From Novosphingobium kaempferiae (GTDB lineage: Bacteria; Pseudomonadota; Alphaproteobacteria; Sphingomonadales; Sphingomonadaceae), in the NCBI RefSeq assembly GCF_021227995.1, contig NZ_CP089301.1, forward strand, positions 310,001 to 374,000: DNA of 64,000 nucleotides. Reading direction: 5' to 3'. The position numbers and the translations under genes were made by a program. Numbering within the stretch: the first letter of the stretch is position 1; each line of letters opens with the position of its first letter. Shown one piece after another: positions 27,691 through 36,524 of the stretch. Under the pieces are notes generated by a model. The model saw nothing but the letters and a program-made list of their open reading frames with translations. It did no database searches and was not told the DNA's origin.

Positions 27691-28241
27691 CTTCTGCGCT
27701 TTCCGACCACCACGATGCCGACAAGCCGCTGGAAACGATGTGGGAGGGCCGCTTCATCACCGCCAAGCGGCAAGGCCGCTGGGAATACGTCAGCCGCTCG
27801 CGCGGGATCCGGGCGGCGGTGATCCTGGCGGTCGATCCGGAAGATCACGTCATCCTCGTCGACCAGTACCGCGTGCCGCTGGGCAAGCGGTGCATCGAAC
27901 TGCCCGCCGGGCTCGTCGGCGACCATGACGACAACGCGGACGAGGACGCGTCCGTCGCCGCCGCGCGCGAGCTTGAGGAAGAGACCGGCTACCACGCGGG
28001 CCGCATGGAGACGGTGGGCGAGTTCTTCTCCTCCCCCGGCATGGTCAGCGAGAGCTTCACCCTGTTCCGCGCCCGCGATCTGGTGAAGGTCGGCGACGGC
28101 GGCGGCGTCGACAGCGAGGACATCGTGGTCCACCGCGTCCCGCTGTCGGGCATCGCCGTCGCCGTGGCGCAGTGGCGCGCGCAGGGTTACGCGATGGACG
28201 TGAAGCTGCTCATGCTGCTGGGAGCGGGCCTCCTCGCCTGA
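27687..28241 (+). CDS. Nudix hydrolase, ADP-ribose pyrophosphatase-like
   Basis: The Nudix box is present as GLVGDHDDN followed by ADEDASVAAARELEEETGY. Compared with the usual GX5E spacing, about five extra acidic residues lie between Gly and Glu. The REL-EEETG core is intact, so catalysis on a nucleoside diphosphate derivative is expected. Upstream, VDQYRVP and IELPAG are typical of ADP-ribose pyrophosphatases. It overlaps the TPM gene by four bases and the next small gene by one base. Confidence 0.88.
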   Translation: MTSALSDHHDADKPLETMWEGRFITAKRQGRWEYVSRSRGIRAAVILAVDPEDHVILVDQYRVPLGKRCIELPAGLVGDHDDNADEDASVAAARELEEETGYHAGRMETVGEFFSSPGMVSESFTLFRARDLVKVGDGGGVDSEDIVVHRVPLSGIAVAVAQWRAQGYAMDVKLLMLLGAGLLA

Positions 28242-28471
28242 TGCGCACGCGGCCCGGCATCTGCCGTCGCAAGGCGCGCTACGCCACCGAGGCCGAGGCG
28301 CTGGAAGTGGCCGAGCGCGCGCCGTTTCCGCTGCGCGCGTACAAGTGCGGACTGTGCCGCGCGTACCACCTCACCAGCCGGACCAAGGGCATGAAGCTGC
28401 CAAGGTTCGAGGTGGAGAGACGTAATTCCTCCCCGAGCTTGTCTCGGGGAGGTGGCAGCGCGGAGCGCTGA
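28241..28471 (+). CDS. Small Cys-containing protein whose end is encoded by a repeat
   Basis: This 76-residue basic protein has a CGLC pair and a preceding Cys, with the conserved-looking segment KCGLCRAYHLTSRTKGMKLP. It may be a small zinc-binding or nucleic-acid-binding protein, but this is inferred. The start ATG shares one base with the Nudix stop (TGATG). The last 15 residues or so (NSSPSLSRGGGSAER) are encoded by the family B repeat, so the original stop was probably replaced when the repeat arrived. Confidence 0.72.
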   Translation: MRTRPGICRRKARYATEAEALEVAERAPFPLRAYKCGLCRAYHLTSRTKGMKLPRFEVERRNSSPSLSRGGGSAER

Positions 28472-28555
28472 CGGAGGGGGATTTTCCTGACCCTTCCCCC
28501 TCCACCACCCGCTTCGCGGGCGGTCCCCCTCCCCGAGCAAGCTCGGGGAGGAATT
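28424..28555. repeat. Composite palindromic repeat, family B copy 2
   Basis: The outer arms read AATTCCTCCCCGAGC and GCTCGGGGAGGAATT. The central hairpins are AGCGC/GCGCT and CCCGC/GCGGG, different from copy 1 yet still paired. It follows the small Cys protein and precedes the stop of mmsB on the other strand. Confidence 0.85.
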
Positions 28556-28559
28556 GAGG

Positions 28560-29429
28560 TCACAACGTCGTGAAGATCGCGCCGAAGTCCTTGCCGCCGT
28601 TTCCGGCCTCGACGAAAGCCTCGTAGATCTTCGTCGCGTGCTCGCCCAGCGGCACGGTCGCGCCCGCCGTCTCGGCGCCGCCCATCGCGAGGCGCAAGTC
28701 CTTCAGCATCAGCGCCGAGGCGAAGCCGCCCGTATAGCCGTTGTCCGCCGGGCTCGCCGCACCGACGCCGGGCGCGGGCGTGTAGTCGTTGAGCGACCAG
28801 CAGTAGCCGGTGGACTTGGAGCTGATCTCGTAGAACTTCTGCGGATCGAGGCCCGCCTTTTCGGCCAGCGCCAGCGCCTCGCAGGTGCCGATCATGTGGA
28901 TCGCCAGCAGCATGTTGTTGCACATCTTGGCGACCTGCCCCGCACCGCTCTCGCCCGCTAGGATGACCGCCTTGGCCATCGGTTCGAGCACCACCTTCGC
29001 CTTCTCGAACGCAGCCTCGGAGCCGCCGACCATGAAGGTCAGGGTGCCGCCGTTGGCCGCCGCGATGCCGCCGGACACCGGCGCATCGACCATCTCGTAG
29101 CCCGCCGCCACGGCCAGTTCCGCCACTTCGCGCGCGGTGGCGAGGTCGATCGTCGAGCAGTCGAGGAACAGCGCGCCCGCCGGGGCCTTGCCGATCACGT
29201 CGGCGGTGTAGACCGCCTTCACGATGCCGCCGTTGGGCAGCATGGTGACGACCGCGTCCACGTCCGCAACCGCATCGGGCACGGCGGTGTAGGTCGCGCA
29301 GCCGTTCTCCGCCGCCTTGGTCAGCGCATCGGGCGAAAGGTCGAAGGCGTGGACTTCGTGCCCGGCCTTCACGAGGTTCGCGGCCATGCCGCCGCCCATG
29401 TTGCCGAGGCCGATGAATGCGATCTTCAT
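28560..29429 (-). CDS. mmsB: 3-Hydroxyisobutyrate dehydrogenase
   Basis: The enzyme oxidises 3-hydroxyisobutyrate to methylmalonate semialdehyde with NAD. The N-terminal Rossmann motif FIGLGNMGGGMAANLVKAGH, DAPVSGG and the catalytic Lys segment AKMCNNMLLA are visible. The 289-residue length is typical. ATG 29429 follows GGAGA. It is the last gene of the valine operon on this strand, separated by a repeat-filled gap of 205 bases from the enoyl-CoA hydratase upstream. Confidence 0.95.
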   Translation of the reverse strand: MKIAFIGLGNMGGGMAANLVKAGHEVHAFDLSPDALTKAAENGCATYTAVPDAVADVDAVVTMLPNGGIVKAVYTADVIGKAPAGALFLDCSTIDLATAREVAELAVAAGYEMVDAPVSGGIAAANGGTLTFMVGGSEAAFEKAKVVLEPMAKAVILAGESGAGQVAKMCNNMLLAIHMIGTCEALALAEKAGLDPQKFYEISSKSTGYCWSLNDYTPAPGVGAASPADNGYTGGFASALMLKDLRLAMGGAETAGATVPLGEHATKIYEAFVEAGNGGKDFGAIFTTL

Positions 29430-29450
29430 TGCATGCTCTCCAGATTCGTC

Positions 29451-29471
29451 GTCCCGGACTTGATCCGGGAC
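29451..29471. repeat. Short hairpin GTCCCGG-N7-CCGGGAC
   Basis: Perfect 7-base arms lie between mmsB and the enoyl-CoA hydratase. The same core with longer arms appears at 62036-62064. It resembles the common CCCGG-type intergenic palindromes and lacks a T-run. Confidence 0.55.
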
Positions 29472-29533
29472 CGCAGGCCGTGACCAGCCCGCCTTTCGGC
29501 TAGGCAGGTCAACGACGTGGCCCCTCCCTTGGA

Positions 29534-29616
29534 TTCGTCATTGCGAGGACCGAAGGTCCGCGGCAATCCAGCGGCGTGAGCCACCATGGATTGCTTCGCT
29601 GCGCTCGCAATGACGA
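29534..29616. repeat. Inverted repeat, family A copy 4 (variant left arm)
   Basis: The right arm matches the consensus, but the left arm has an altered middle (GCGAGGACCGAAGGTCCGCG) before CAATCCA. It sits in the gap inside the valine operon. Confidence 0.82.
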
Positions 29617-29634
29617 ACCTTTGGGGAGGCAGGC

Positions 29635-30420
29635 TTACTTCCCCTTCCACACCCCGGGGCGCTTCTCGACGAAGGCGGCCATGCCCTCGACCTTGTCCTC
29701 GGTGGCGGTGAGCACCTGGAACATGCGGCGCTCCAGCACGAGGCCGGTGTCGAGCGTGGTCTCGAAGGCGAGGTTGACCATTTCCTTGTTCATGGTCGCG
29801 GCGAGCGGCGGCATCGCGGCGATCGTCTCGGCCGACTTCATCGCCGTTTCCAGCAGGCTGGCGAGCGGCACGACCTGGCTGACGAGGCCCGAGCGCTCGG
29901 CCTCGGCGGCGTCCATCATGCGGCCGGTCAGGCACATGTCCATGGCCTTAGACTTGCCGACCGCGCGGGTCAGGCGCTGCGATCCACCCATGCCGGGCGC
30001 GACGCCCAGCTTGATCTCGGGCTGGCCGAACTTGGCGTTCTCGGAGGCGATGATGAAGTCCGCCATCATCGCCAGTTCGCACCCGCCGCCCAGCGCGAAG
30101 CCGTTGACCGCCGCGATCCACGGCTTGCGGGTGGTCTTGACGATCTGGCTGGTCCAGCCCGCGAAGAAGTCCTCCGAATAGAACTCCGCGCTCGGCTTGT
30201 CGGACATCTCCTTGATGTCGGCGCCTGCCGCGAAAGCCTTTTCGCCCGAGCCGGTGATCACCGCGCAGCCCTGCGACTGGTCCGCCTCGAACGCGGCGAA
30301 AGCCTCGATCAGCTCGGCCAGAACCTTCGAGTTCAGCGCGTTGAGCGCCTGCGGACGGTTGAGCGTGATGAGCGTGACGCCGCCCTTCTGCTCGACCAGG
30401 ATCATTTCGTAGGTGCTCAT
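29635..30420 (-). CDS. Enoyl-CoA hydratase
   Basis: This 261-residue crotonase-family hydratase should hydrate methacrylyl-CoA in valine degradation. The oxyanion hole and catalytic Glu segments are present: [27 protein letters not shown] and [15 protein letters not shown]. Its start overlaps the stop of the upstream hydrolase by four bases (ATGA), with GGAAG upstream. It can also act on short-chain fatty enoyl-CoA, so the exact substrate is inferred from position. Confidence 0.93.
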   Translation of the reverse strand: MSTYEMILVEQKGGVTLITLNRPQALNALNSKVLAELIEAFAAFEADQSQGCAVITGSGEKAFAAGADIKEMSDKPSAEFYSEDFFAGWTSQIVKTTRKPWIAAVNGFALGGGCELAMMADFIIASENAKFGQPEIKLGVAPGMGGSQRLTRAVGKSKAMDMCLTGRMMDAAEAERSGLVSQVVPLASLLETAMKSAETIAAMPPLAATMNKEMVNLAFETTLDTGLVLERRMFQVLTATEDKVEGMAAFVEKRPGVWKGK

Positions 30421-31472
30421 AGCGGCTTCCAGTCCTCTTCAGGGGCAAGCGGCGCGAAGATCGCGTCCAGCATCTCTTCGGTGACGCCCTCGGGCGCGGC
30501 GGGGTGCCACTTGGGGCTCTGGTCCTTGTCGACGATGACCGCGCGCACGCCCTCGGCGAAGTCCGGCAGGACCAGCACGCGGCTGCCGATGCGGTATTCC
30601 ATCGCCATGTTCTGCGCGAAGGTTTCGAGGGTCAGCGAGTCCTCCAGCTGGCGCAGCGAGACCTTGCACGCCTGCGGGCTCTTGGTGCGCAGGGTGGCGA
30701 GTTCCTTCGCCGCCCACTCGCTCCCATTTTCATTGGCATCCGCCTCCAGCGAGGCGAGCACCTGCTCCAGCGTGTCGAAGGCGAAGTGCCTGCGGATCGC
30801 GCCCGCGTTGGCGGCGACCTTCGGCTCGGGCGCCTTGGTCGAGAGCGCGGCGAGCACGCCGCCGATCTCGTGGCCCGCCGCGATGCGGCTCTTGGCGTCC
30901 GCCAGCGCCTCTGCGGGCAGGTGGTGCGTCGCAAGGCCCGCCCAGAGGCATTCCGCCCCGTCGAACCGCGCGCCCGTCAACGCGAGGAACTGGCCGACGC
31001 GCCCGTCGAGGCGCGAGAGATACCAGCCGCCGCCGACGTCGGGGAACAGGCCGATGCCCGTCTCCGGCATGGCGTAGCGGGTGTTCTCGGTCGCCACGCG
31101 GTACTTCGCGGGCTGCGAGATGCCGACGCCGCCGCCCATCGTGATGCCGTCCATGAAGGCCACGATCGGCTTGTCATAAGTGAACAGCTGGTGGTTGAGG
31201 CGGTATTCCTCGAAGAAGAACTGCCGCCCCGCCTCGCCGCCGTCATTCAGCGCGGACTGGCGCAGCAGGTTGATGTCGCCGCCCGAACAGAAGCCGCGCC
31301 CTTCGGCGTGCTCGATCAGGACGACCTTCACCGCATCGTCGTCAGCCCATTCGGTGAGCTGGCCGATCATCGCCCGGCACATGTCCAGCGTCAGCGCGTG
31401 GATCGCCTTGGGGCGGTTGAGCGAGACGATCCCCGCGACGCCTTCGCGCCGGAACAGCACTTCGTCAGTCAC
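30417..31472 (-). CDS. 3-Hydroxyisobutyryl-CoA hydrolase
   Basis: This crotonase-family thioesterase releases 3-hydroxyisobutyrate from its CoA ester in valine degradation. The 351-residue length exceeds plain hydratases and fits the HIBYL-CoA hydrolase subfamily. Typical segments are [25 protein letters not shown] and [19 protein letters not shown]. The start is GTG 31472 with a GGGGG-containing site upstream. It lies ten bases after the acyl-CoA dehydrogenase and overlaps the hydratase by four. Confidence 0.93.
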   Translation of the reverse strand: MTDEVLFRREGVAGIVSLNRPKAIHALTLDMCRAMIGQLTEWADDDAVKVVLIEHAEGRGFCSGGDINLLRQSALNDGGEAGRQFFFEEYRLNHQLFTYDKPIVAFMDGITMGGGVGISQPAKYRVATENTRYAMPETGIGLFPDVGGGWYLSRLDGRVGQFLALTGARFDGAECLWAGLATHHLPAEALADAKSRIAAGHEIGGVLAALSTKAPEPKVAANAGAIRRHFAFDTLEQVLASLEADANENGSEWAAKELATLRTKSPQACKVSLRQLEDSLTLETFAQNMAMEYRIGSRVLVLPDFAEGVRAVIVDKDQSPKWHPAAPEGVTEEMLDAIFAPLAPEEDWKPL

Positions 31473-31482
31473 AGGAGCCCCC

Positions 31483-32625
31483 TTACTTCAGCAGGTCGCG
31501 GCCGACGATCATGCGCATGACCTCGTTGGTGCCTTCGAGGATGCGATGGACGCGCAGGTCGCGCCAGAAGCGCTCGATCGGATAGTCGCGCAGGTAGCCG
31601 TAGCCGCCGAAGATCTGCAAGGCCCGGTCGACCACGGAAGATCCGGTGTCGGTGGCGATCAGCTTGGCCATCGCGGAGAACCGCGTCTTGTCGGGCGCCC
31701 CGGCGGAAACCTTGGCGGCGGCGAGGTAGAGCAGCGCGCGCGCCGCTTCCAGTTCGGCGGCCATGTCTGCCAGCCGGAACTGGGTGTTCTGGAACTCGGC
31801 GATGGGCTGGTCGAACTGCTTGCGGTCCTTGGCGTACTGCACCGCCTCGTCGAGACAGCGCTGCGCCCCGCCGAGCGAGCAGGCGCCGATGTTCAGACGG
31901 CCGCCGTCGAGGCCCGCCATCGCGAACTTGAAGCCGTCGCCCTCGGCCCCGACGCGGTTCTCGACCGGCACGCGGGCGTTGTCGAAGATGACCTGCGCGG
32001 TGGGCGAGGCATTCCAGCCCAGCTTCTTCTCCGGCGCGCCGAAGCTGACGCCCGGCGTGTCCTTGTCCACCACGAAGCAGGAGATGCCGCGCGACTTATG
32101 CTCCCCGGTGCGGGCCATGACGAGGTAGACGTCGTTGACGCCGCCGCCCGAGATGAACTGCTTGGTGCCGTTGAGAACATAGGCATCGCCGTCCAGCCGC
32201 GCGGTCGTCTTGAGCGCCGCCGCGTCCGAACCGGAGCCGGGCTCGGTCAGGCAGTAGGAGGCGATCTTCTCCATCGTCACCAGTTCGGGCAGGTAACGGT
32301 CCTTGAGTTGCTGGTCGCCGAACGCATCGATCATCCACGCGCCCATGTTGTGAATGGAGACGTAGGCGCTGGTGGCGGGACAGCCGTAGGACATGGCCTC
32401 CATGATGAGCGCCGCGTCGAGGCGGGACAGACCGATGCCGCCGTTTTCCTCGGACACGTAGATCGCCCCGAAGCCCAGTTCGCCCGCAGCCTTCCACACG
32501 TCGACCGGGTAGTGGTGCTTCTCGTCCCACTCCGCCGCGAAGGGCGTGATCCGGTCGGCGGTGAACTTGCGCGCAGTCTCCTGGATCGCGAGTTGGTCTT
32601 CGGTGAGTCCGAACTGTTCGGTCAT
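31483..32625 (-). CDS. Isobutyryl-CoA (short-chain acyl-CoA) dehydrogenase
   Basis: This FAD-dependent dehydrogenase opens the valine operon. The conserved segments CLTEPGSGSDAAALKT, WNASPTAQVIFDNARVP and RALQIFGGYGYLRDYP, with the catalytic Glu in the C-terminal ILEGTNEVMR, are present. At 380 residues it has normal length. ATG 32625 is preferred to ATG 32631 because AGGG lies six bases before it. The operon lacks methylmalonate semialdehyde dehydrogenase, which must be elsewhere. Confidence 0.93.
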   Translation of the reverse strand: MTEQFGLTEDQLAIQETARKFTADRITPFAAEWDEKHHYPVDVWKAAGELGFGAIYVSEENGGIGLSRLDAALIMEAMSYGCPATSAYVSIHNMGAWMIDAFGDQQLKDRYLPELVTMEKIASYCLTEPGSGSDAAALKTTARLDGDAYVLNGTKQFISGGGVNDVYLVMARTGEHKSRGISCFVVDKDTPGVSFGAPEKKLGWNASPTAQVIFDNARVPVENRVGAEGDGFKFAMAGLDGGRLNIGACSLGGAQRCLDEAVQYAKDRKQFDQPIAEFQNTQFRLADMAAELEAARALLYLAAAKVSAGAPDKTRFSAMAKLIATDTGSSVVDRALQIFGGYGYLRDYPIERFWRDLRVHRILEGTNEVMRMIVGRDLLK

Positions 32626-32656
32626 CTGCATCCCTGTTTGGTCATGGCCGCTGCCC

Positions 32657-33148
32657 TCACGCGCAGCGGGTATACTTGAGCGGTCCCGGCATGGCGTCCT
32701 TGCCGTAATCCCGCCGGATCATCGTCTTGCCGTCGTCCTGCACATCGAGCACGACGTCGTTGGTCCAGCTCTGCCCCTCGCCGGTATAGTCGAAGGTGGC
32801 GCGGATGCGGCTCTCGCCCGCTTCCTTGATCTCGCCCAGCTTCGCGACCGATTCGTAGAACTTGAGCTGGTCGTCCGACACTTCCAGCAGGCCCTTGGCG
32901 TCGCCCCTGGTGCTGGTGCAGTCGGCGGCGACGAGGCCCCAGCGGCCGCGGATCGTCTCCGGGATTTCCGACATGCCGACCGCCGCACCCTCGCCCGCCT
33001 CGGTCGCTTCCACCGGCGCGGGCGATTCCTGGAACACGTCCTCGGTCTCGGTCGGCGCGGCGGTGCTCGCAGGGGCCTCGGGCTGCTTCGAGCAGGCAGC
33101 CAGCGCCAGCGCGGCGGTGAGAGTGAGAAGCGGAAGCGTGCGGGTCAT
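32657..33148 (-). CDS. Small putative lipoprotein
   Basis: This 163-residue protein has a lipobox (ALAACSK) near residue 19, a Pro/Ala/Glu-rich linker and a C-terminal folded part with two cysteines (AADCTS, YTRCA) likely joined as a disulfide. It should be exported and lipid-anchored. ATG 33148 has GGAGA upstream. It lies between the aldehyde dehydrogenase and the valine operon on the same strand. The family is not recognised. Confidence 0.8.
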   Translation of the reverse strand: MTRTLPLLTLTAALALAACSKQPEAPASTAAPTETEDVFQESPAPVEATEAGEGAAVGMSEIPETIRGRWGLVAADCTSTRGDAKGLLEVSDDQLKFYESVAKLGEIKEAGESRIRATFDYTGEGQSWTNDVVLDVQDDGKTMIRRDYGKDAMPGPLKYTRCA

Positions 33149-33233
33149 CGGTCGTCTCCATTCGCGGCCCCGGACAAGGAAGCGGATAAAAGTGCAGAAA
33201 CGCACCGCCCCTTATCCGGTTGCCGCGATAGGG

Positions 33234-34658
33234 TCAGCCCACCAGTTCGATGATGTCCTTTCCGAACAGCGCCTCGTCCGAGGGGATGACCTTGTGCTGC
33301 GCGAGCGGCTTGGACACCCAGGTCTCGTTGATGAGATCGCGCCACGTCACGTTGTTGTTGGTGGCGTTGCCGCCCCACGATCCGCAGCCCAGCGAGAAGG
33401 TCTGGCGCATGCCGTTCCACAGGTTGCCCGAGTTCGAGGCCGACTGCGGCTGGTTCACCATCACGCGGCTGGTCTTGGTGCCGAACGCCAGCTTGAGGAT
33501 GTTGTCGTCGCTCTGCGAGTAGATGCCCGCCGAGTGGCCCTGTCCCTGATAGCCCTGGATGGCGTTGGTCAGGCGGATGGCGTCGTCGATGTCCTTGGCG
33601 CGGTAGAGCGCCATGGTGACGGTCATCTTCTCGCCCGAGAACTTGTAGTCCGGTCCGTAGCCGGTTTCGGGCACGATGAAGAAGGCAGTGCCTTCGGGGA
33701 TCGCGAAGCCCGCGTAATCGGCGATGAACTGCGCCGACTGGGCGACGACCTTGGCGTTGATGTGCTCGCCGTCTTCCCAGATCGCATTCTGCAGCTTGGT
33801 CTTGTTCTCGCCCTCGATGATGAAGCCGCCCTTGGCCTTCAGCTTCTCCAGCATGGTGTCGTAGATCGCGTCGAGCAGGATCACCGCATTGTCGGACGAG
33901 CATGAGGCCGCGTTGTCGAGCGTCTTCGACAGCAGGATCTTGGCGGCGGCGTCATCGAGGTCGGCGGTGTCGTCCACGGTGATGACAGCGTTGCCCACGC
34001 CCACGCCCAGCGCCGGGGTGCCCGAGGAATAGGCCGCCTTCACCATCGGCGTGCCGCCGGTGGCGAGGATGCGGTCGCACTGCTTCATGACTTCGTTGGT
34101 CTTCTCGACCGAGGGCTGCTCGATCGGGATCACGAGGTCGGCGGGCGCGCCCATCTTCACCAGCGCGTCGCGCATCAGGTTGCAGATCTTGGCGTTGACG
34201 AACTTGGCGCGCGGGTGCGGGCAGATGATGATCGAGTTGCGGCCCTTGACCGCGCTGATCGCCTTGATGACCGGGGTCGCCTCGGGATTGGTCGAGGGCG
34301 AGAGCGCGCCGATCACGCCGACGGGCTTCGCGATCTTGACGATGTTGCGCTCGGGAATCTCGTCGATGATGCCCACCGACTTGTCGTCGATGATGTCGTA
34401 GAGCGTGGCGCGGGTCTTGATCGAGATCTTCTTGAACTTGCCCTCGTAGTTGCCGAGCTGCGTCTCTTCCACGGTCTCGCGGGCGATTTCCTCGTCCATG
34501 CCGGGCTTGCACACGGCGTAGACCATGCCGCGAATCCAGCGGTCGACCTGTTCCTGCGTGGCGTTCTCGATCTGCGCCTGCGCCGCGCGGGAGCGGGCGA
34601 CCAGTTCGGCGACTTCGGCGGCAACGGGCGTTTCGGCGATCAGTTCGGCAGTAGCCAT
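33234..34658 (-). CDS. CoA-acylating aldehyde dehydrogenase
   Basis: This protein of about 474 residues belongs to the EutE/AdhE-type family, which oxidises an aldehyde to an acyl-CoA with NAD. The catalytic Cys is in LDNAASCSSDNAV. Typical segments are PVGVIGALSPSTNP and a C-terminal LGCGSWGGNATNNNVTW. It could be acetaldehyde or a sulfoacetaldehyde-type dehydrogenase; the substrate is not certain. ATG 34658 is preferred because GGGAAG lies six bases upstream, while ATG 34664 is right against it. It is divergent from the flavin reductase. Confidence 0.88.
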   Translation of the reverse strand: MATAELIAETPVAAEVAELVARSRAAQAQIENATQEQVDRWIRGMVYAVCKPGMDEEIARETVEETQLGNYEGKFKKISIKTRATLYDIIDDKSVGIIDEIPERNIVKIAKPVGVIGALSPSTNPEATPVIKAISAVKGRNSIIICPHPRAKFVNAKICNLMRDALVKMGAPADLVIPIEQPSVEKTNEVMKQCDRILATGGTPMVKAAYSSGTPALGVGVGNAVITVDDTADLDDAAAKILLSKTLDNAASCSSDNAVILLDAIYDTMLEKLKAKGGFIIEGENKTKLQNAIWEDGEHINAKVVAQSAQFIADYAGFAIPEGTAFFIVPETGYGPDYKFSGEKMTVTMALYRAKDIDDAIRLTNAIQGYQGQGHSAGIYSQSDDNILKLAFGTKTSRVMVNQPQSASNSGNLWNGMRQTFSLGCGSWGGNATNNNVTWRDLINETWVSKPLAQHKVIPSDEALFGKDIIELVG

Positions 34659-35052
34659 GTCCATCTTCCCTTTGTGTTCAGCGCGCAGGTGTCCGTCAGG
34701 CCCCGCGTTCAAGCTGGCATCCGGATCGTCCCTCGTTTCCCGAGTTAGGCGATCCGCCACACCATGCTCACCTGCACCTTTGGCGAGGCAGGCGCAAGTT
34801 TAATTAAGCGAGCGATTAAATCCTGAGCTTGCAAAAACCTCATGTCATCAGGCATCCGGCGCAATGGTCGCGGACCGGAGGGATTTGTGCTGAATACCGG
34901 TGCCCCCTTGCCCGGCACAGGCCTTACGGGCACTAGGGGGCGACGATATCGCGATGGCGCTGGCGTTCGGATATGCCAACGCTTATTCGATATCGGGAAC
35001 CATCAGGCGCGCGGGGGTCGCCGCCGGGGCAACAGAAAAAGGTGACAGGCGC
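34659..35052. promoter_or_regulatory. Divergent promoter region with an A/T-rich palindrome
   Basis: The gap of about 394 bases between the acylating aldehyde dehydrogenase and the flavin reductase holds no convincing gene. TTTAAT at 34799-34804 and ATTAAA at 34815-34820 form a palindrome with a ten-base spacer. This is the most A/T-rich patch in the gap and is a candidate operator or promoter element. Confidence 0.45.
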
Positions 35053-35544
35053 GTGAGTGAGACGACCATCGATCCGGCAGAGTTCCGCAAGGTTCTCGGC
35101 AGCTATCCCACCGGCGTGTGCGTCATCACCGCGCTCGACGACGACAAGCCCGCAGGCATGGTCGTCGGCAGCTTCACCTCGGTGTCGCTCGACCCGCCGC
35201 TGGTCGGCTTCTTCCCGGACAAGTCCTCGACCTCGTGGCCGCTGATCGAGAAGGCTGGTCACTTCTGCGTCAACGTCATGGCGAGCGACCAGGGACCGGT
35301 CTGCAAGGCCGTGACCGCCAAGGGCGAGGCGAAGTTCGTCGGCGTGGAATACGCCATCTCCGAGCACAACCTGCCGGTGATCGCCGACTCCATCGCCGCG
35401 ATCGAGTGCAAGCTCTACTCCGTCACCGAAGCGGGCGACCACTGGTTCGTGCTCGGCGAGGTGCTGCGCATGGAAACCGTGCGCGAGGACGAGCCGATGC
35501 TGTTCCACCGCGGCCGCTACGGCAGCTTCGCGGAGAAGATGTAA
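35053..35544 (+). CDS. Flavin reductase (HpaC-like)
   Basis: This 163-residue protein has the flavin reductase domain: SYPTGVCVITALDDDKPAGM, GSFTSVSLDPPLVGF, and HFCVNVMASDQ. It reduces FMN or FAD with NAD(P)H for use by a partner oxygenase. GTG 35053 is chosen because AGGTG lies about eight bases upstream. No flavin-dependent oxygenase is adjacent; the LLM protein at 48827 could be a user, but this is inferred. It is followed by a family A repeat. Confidence 0.88.
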   Translation: MSETTIDPAEFRKVLGSYPTGVCVITALDDDKPAGMVVGSFTSVSLDPPLVGFFPDKSSTSWPLIEKAGHFCVNVMASDQGPVCKAVTAKGEAKFVGVEYAISEHNLPVIADSIAAIECKLYSVTEAGDHWFVLGEVLRMETVREDEPMLFHRGRYGSFAEKM

Positions 35545-35556
35545 GGAACGTCTTTC

Positions 35557-35635
35557 GTCGTCATTGCGAGCGCAGCGAAGCAATCCATGTCGGCCCCAAC
35601 CGCGTGGATTGCTTCGCTGCGCTCGCAATGACGAA
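35557..35635. repeat. Inverted repeat, family A copy 5
   Basis: Two near-perfect arms of about 29 bases, left containing GCGAGCGCAGCGAAGCAATC, are separated by a short spacer. It lies between the flavin reductase and the SDR. Confidence 0.9.
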
Positions 35636-35762
35636 TGTGGGGGCCCGACACGTCGAAGCCCCCTGCATCATCACGCCAACCGTCGGCATCGCACCCACGG
35701 TTTGACCTCCCCGCACCGATGCTGTTCACACGTTCAGCATTCAGTGCGGGAGAGCATTCATC

Positions 35763-36515
35763 ATGACACGTTCGCTTGACGGCAAGGTCGCCGTCGTCAC
35801 CGGCGCGGGTTCGGGCATCGGCCGGGGCATCGCGCTGCGGCTGGCCGAGGACAAGGCCGCCATCGCCGTGTGGGATCTCAACCCCGAGGGCGCGGCGGAG
35901 ACCGTCAGGCAGATCGAGGCGGCAGGCGGCAAGGCCATGGCCGTGACCGTCGACTGCTCCGACAAGGCCGCGATCAAGGCCGCCGCCGACACGACGCGCA
36001 GCGCGTTCGGCGCCATCACAATCCTCGTCAACAACGCCGGGATCGCGCCGTTCACGCCCTTCATGGAGGTGGACGACGAGGAGTTCGACAAGGTCATCCG
36101 CGTCAACCTCAAGGGCCCGTGGCTGGTCACCAAGGAAATCGTGCCCGACATGCTGGCCGCCAACTGGGGCCGCATTATCAACATCACCTCGTCCTCCACG
36201 CAGTCCGGCTCCTTCGCGCAGAGCCACTACGTCGCCTCCAAGGGCGGGCTGCTGGGGCTGACCAAGGCGCTGGCGATGGAACTGGGCAAGACCGGCATTA
36301 CCGCCAACATGATTCCGCCCGGATCGATCGACACCCCGATGCTGCGCGGCGCCCCGATCGACGCCGACGCCTATGGCGCATCGCTGCCGGTGGGCCGTCT
36401 CGGCCAGGTCGCGGACATCGCGGCGGCGGCGGCGTTCCTCGCCTCGGAGGAAGCCAGCTACATGACCGGGCAGACCATCAGCACCAACGGCGGGCGGTAT
36501 ATGGGTTCGGCTTGA
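35763..36515 (+). CDS. SDR family oxidoreductase
   Basis: Classical SDR motifs are present: TGAGSGIGRGI, NNAGIAP, the Ser in NITSSST and YVASK. An Asp in WDLNPE suggests NAD. The 250-residue length is standard, with a C-terminal TGQTISTNGGRYM. ATG 35763 follows GGGAGA at some distance. It is flanked by repeats on both sides and so is probably transcribed alone. Confidence 0.9.
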   Translation: MTRSLDGKVAVVTGAGSGIGRGIALRLAEDKAAIAVWDLNPEGAAETVRQIEAAGGKAMAVTVDCSDKAAIKAAADTTRSAFGAITILVNNAGIAPFTPFMEVDDEEFDKVIRVNLKGPWLVTKEIVPDMLAANWGRIINITSSSTQSGSFAQSHYVASKGGLLGLTKALAMELGKTGITANMIPPGSIDTPMLRGAPIDADAYGASLPVGRLGQVADIAAAAAFLASEEASYMTGQTISTNGGRYMGSA

Positions 36516-36524
36516 GGGCTGCCT

